Source: Bacillus sp. HNG
GTDB lineage: Bacteria > Bacillota > Bacilli > Bacillales > Bacillaceae_L
Assembly: GCF_003400205.1 (NCBI RefSeq)
Contig: NZ_QUQV01000001.1
Location: 186,001-250,000, forward strand
Reading direction: 5' to 3'
Length of the DNA stretch: 64,000 bases
The position numbers and the translations under genes are program-made. Within the stretch, counting starts at the first letter, position 1. Each line of letters starts with the position of its first letter. The notes beneath the pieces are model-generated. The model ran no database searches, was not told the DNA's origin, and saw nothing but the letters and a program-made list of their open reading frames with translations. Below are positions 62,390 to 64,000 of this stretch, in pieces.

Positions 62390-63658
62390 ATGGGTATTCT
62401 CCAAGAGTTACTAAAGGATATTCCAGTTCCTAAAATGCTCAAAGTCAAACAGCATTTTGATGATTCAAAAGTTGAAAATCTTGTAGAAGAATTAACAAAC
62501 AAATTACATCGAGAAGACGTGAAGCAAACCATTAAACCAGGCATGGAAATTGCAATTGCAGTAGGAAGTCGTGGTATTGACGCTTTAGTTGACATTACGA
62601 AAACAACTGTTCAATTCATTAAAGACATGGGCGGCAAACCTTTTATCGTACCTAGCATGGGTAGTCATGGTGGTGCCACTGGTGAAGGACAACGAGATGT
62701 TTTAAAACATCTTGGAGTAACAGAAGAAAGTGTAGGTTGTGAAATACGCTCTTCTATGGAAGTTATTAAGCTAGGTGAACTACCAAATGGCTTACCAGTT
62801 TATATTGATAAATATGCTTCTCAAGCTGACGGAATTGTTGTAATTAATCGTGTCAAACCACATACTGCTTTCCGTGGCTCTGTAGAAAGTGGCATTCAAA
62901 AAATGATCAGTATAGGTCTTGGAAAGCAAAAAGGTGCGGAAGCTTGTCATCAACTAGGCTTTAAATATATGGCCGAAAATGTTCCAGCAATGGCACAAAT
63001 GATTATGGAAAAAACACCGTTTCTTTTTGGTGTTGCAACTGTAGAAAATGCCTTTGATAGAGTGGCCAGAATTGAAGTTATGCTAACCAATGAAATTATT
63101 GTGAAAGAGCCTGAACTTCAAGCTCAAGCAAAGCAATTACTTCCAAAGCTTTTCTTTGACCAAATCGACGTTCTTGTCATTGATCAAATTGGTAAAAATA
63201 TAAGTGGAGACGGAATGGACCCAAATATCACAGGTCGCTACCCAACTCCATATGCACACGGTGGTCCTGAAGTGAACAAAATGGTTGTGTTAAACCTAAC
63301 GCCAGAAACAGAAGGTAATGCGAATGGTGTTGGTACAGCAGATTTTACAACTCAACGACTAGTAGACAAAATGGACCTTGAATTCACATATGCAAACGGA
63401 TTGACATCGACTGTGGTTGCTCCGACAAAAATTGCAACAACACTACCAAATGATAAAGAAGCAATCCAAGCGGCCATTAAAACTTGCAATATCTTAGATT
63501 TCACAAAGGTAAAAATGGTTCGTATCAAAGATACACTGCATGTGAGTGAAATCGAAGTTTCGGAAGCCTTATTAGATTACATTAAGCAACATCCAAATAT
63601 TGAACAGGCATCAGACCTTTACGAATTTGACTTCGATGAAAAAGGAAACCTATTTTAA
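62390..63658 (+). CDS. LarA-like protein (DUF2088)
   Basis: 422 residues related to lactate racemase LarA, whose nickel-pincer cofactor sits on a lysine and is used to move a hydride on a 2-hydroxy acid. The sites GSHGGATGEGQ (H93), RVKPHTAFRGS (H158), K171/K179 and ACHQLG (H187) correspond in order to the LarA His/Lys set. The substrate is unknown; relatives act on different 2-hydroxy acids. larB/C/E, needed for cofactor synthesis, are not in the window. GGGAG precedes the ATG. An SDR gene follows 73 bp later. Confidence 0.8.
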   Translation: MGILQELLKDIPVPKMLKVKQHFDDSKVENLVEELTNKLHREDVKQTIKPGMEIAIAVGSRGIDALVDITKTTVQFIKDMGGKPFIVPSMGSHGGATGEGQRDVLKHLGVTEESVGCEIRSSMEVIKLGELPNGLPVYIDKYASQADGIVVINRVKPHTAFRGSVESGIQKMISIGLGKQKGAEACHQLGFKYMAENVPAMAQMIMEKTPFLFGVATVENAFDRVARIEVMLTNEIIVKEPELQAQAKQLLPKLFFDQIDVLVIDQIGKNISGDGMDPNITGRYPTPYAHGGPEVNKMVVLNLTPETEGNANGVGTADFTTQRLVDKMDLEFTYANGLTSTVVAPTKIATTLPNDKEAIQAAIKTCNILDFTKVKMVRIKDTLHVSEIEVSEALLDYIKQHPNIEQASDLYEFDFDEKGNLF

Positions 63659-63731
63659 ATGATTCAGTAAGGGACAATCTCATTACCTTGACGAAATAAG
63701 ACCTAATTCATAGTAAAAGTGGGGAATAGAC

Positions 63732-64000
63732 ATGACAAAATTATTTGACTTAACTGGAAAAACAGCTGTTGCTATTGGCGGAAATAGTGTTCTAGGCTCT
63801 TCTATCTGTAAAGGATTCGCTGAACATGGCGCAAAAGTTGCTATCGTTGGACGAAACCTTGAAAAAACAGAAGCTGTTGTAAAAGAAATCGAAGCAGAAG
63901 GTGGAGTAGCGAAAGCTTTCACAGCGGACGTACTTTCACGTGAATCACTTGAAAATGCAGCAAAAGAAATCGAAGCATGGTCTGGTGGAATTGACATCCT
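63732..64000 (+). CDS. SDR family oxidoreductase, N-terminal fragment
   Basis: First 89 residues of a short-chain dehydrogenase cut by the window edge. FDLTGKTAVAIGGNSVLGSSICKGFAEHGAKVAIVGRN contains the nucleotide-binding turn, here GGNSVLGSS in place of the usual TGxxxGIG. The opening resembles D-mannonate or fructuronate/2-deoxygluconate oxidoreductases, and the neighbour LarA-like gene also suits hydroxy-acid metabolism. GGGGAATAGAC precedes the ATG. Confidence 0.8.
   Translation, partial: MTKLFDLTGKTAVAIGGNSVLGSSICKGFAEHGAKVAIVGRNLEKTEAVVKEIEAEGGVAKAFTADVLSRESLENAAKEIEAWSGGIDI

Overview
The window is chromosomal DNA of a low-GC, spore-forming Gram-positive bacterium, almost certainly a member of the Bacillaceae (Bacillus in the broad sense). 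Gene content supports this: YfiT/BstA bacillithiol transferase, NiaR, NsrR with three cluster cysteines, a GerPA/GerPF-like spore protein, a sporulenol/hopene cyclase gene, HtpG, FumC, PepF, many small Bacillus-type proteins, strong AGGAGG-type ribosome binding sites, frequent TTG/GTG starts, and TPP, FMN and Mn2+ (yybP-ykoY) riboswitches. No rRNA, prophage, insertion sequence or CRISPR array was seen.

Layout. 0-7 kb: tail of an acyl-CoA synthetase, an EamA exporter, a DUF1292 protein, the NAD salvage operon pncA-pncB-nadE and a membrane/beta-propeller gene pair. 7-16 kb: GNAT, DUF502 and MFS genes, an 88-residue phospholipase A2-like protein, a Rieske oxygenase divergent from a purine permease with PurR-type boxes between them, and divergent hmp/nsrR with two candidate NsrR sites. 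16-26 kb: MetX-like hydrolase, AlkD-like repair protein, a TPP-riboswitch operon (SDR + thiW), NhaC-like, DUF421 and Nramp-like membrane proteins, a luciferase-like monooxygenase, and an FMN riboswitch with ribU. 25-38 kb: a hairpin-rich 52-bp tandem array, small metabolic genes, a TetR/VOC pair with two evenly spaced operators, an Mn2+ riboswitch before a DUF5392-type membrane protein, a squalene-hopene cyclase gene broken by one in-frame stop, pepF and fumC. 38-48 kb: a UvrD-like helicase, methyltransferase, LLM oxidoreductase, low-molecular-weight phosphatase, GerP-like protein, AI-2E family protein and a PhnCDE-type ABC transporter.

The most notable region is 48.2-54.8 kb, a selenocysteine locus: selD (minus strand, itself with an in-frame UGA at its active site), a tRNA-Sec (UCA anticodon, minus strand), selB, and 13 bp after selB a SelW/Rdx-type selenoprotein gene with a CxxU motif. 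Both UGAs are followed by hairpins that look like bacterial SECIS elements. Conventional gene calling breaks or misses both selenoprotein genes. selA is not in the window. An orphan nuclease-like gene sits between the tRNA-Sec and selB, and a PhnCDE-type importer lies immediately downstream of selD.

55-64 kb: a patatin-like phospholipase, htpG behind a perfect CIRCE element, a second tandem array, niaR (regulator likely to act on the pnc genes near 2 kb), ilvD, the NADP 6-phosphogluconate dehydrogenase, a LarA-like protein and a truncated SDR gene at the right edge.
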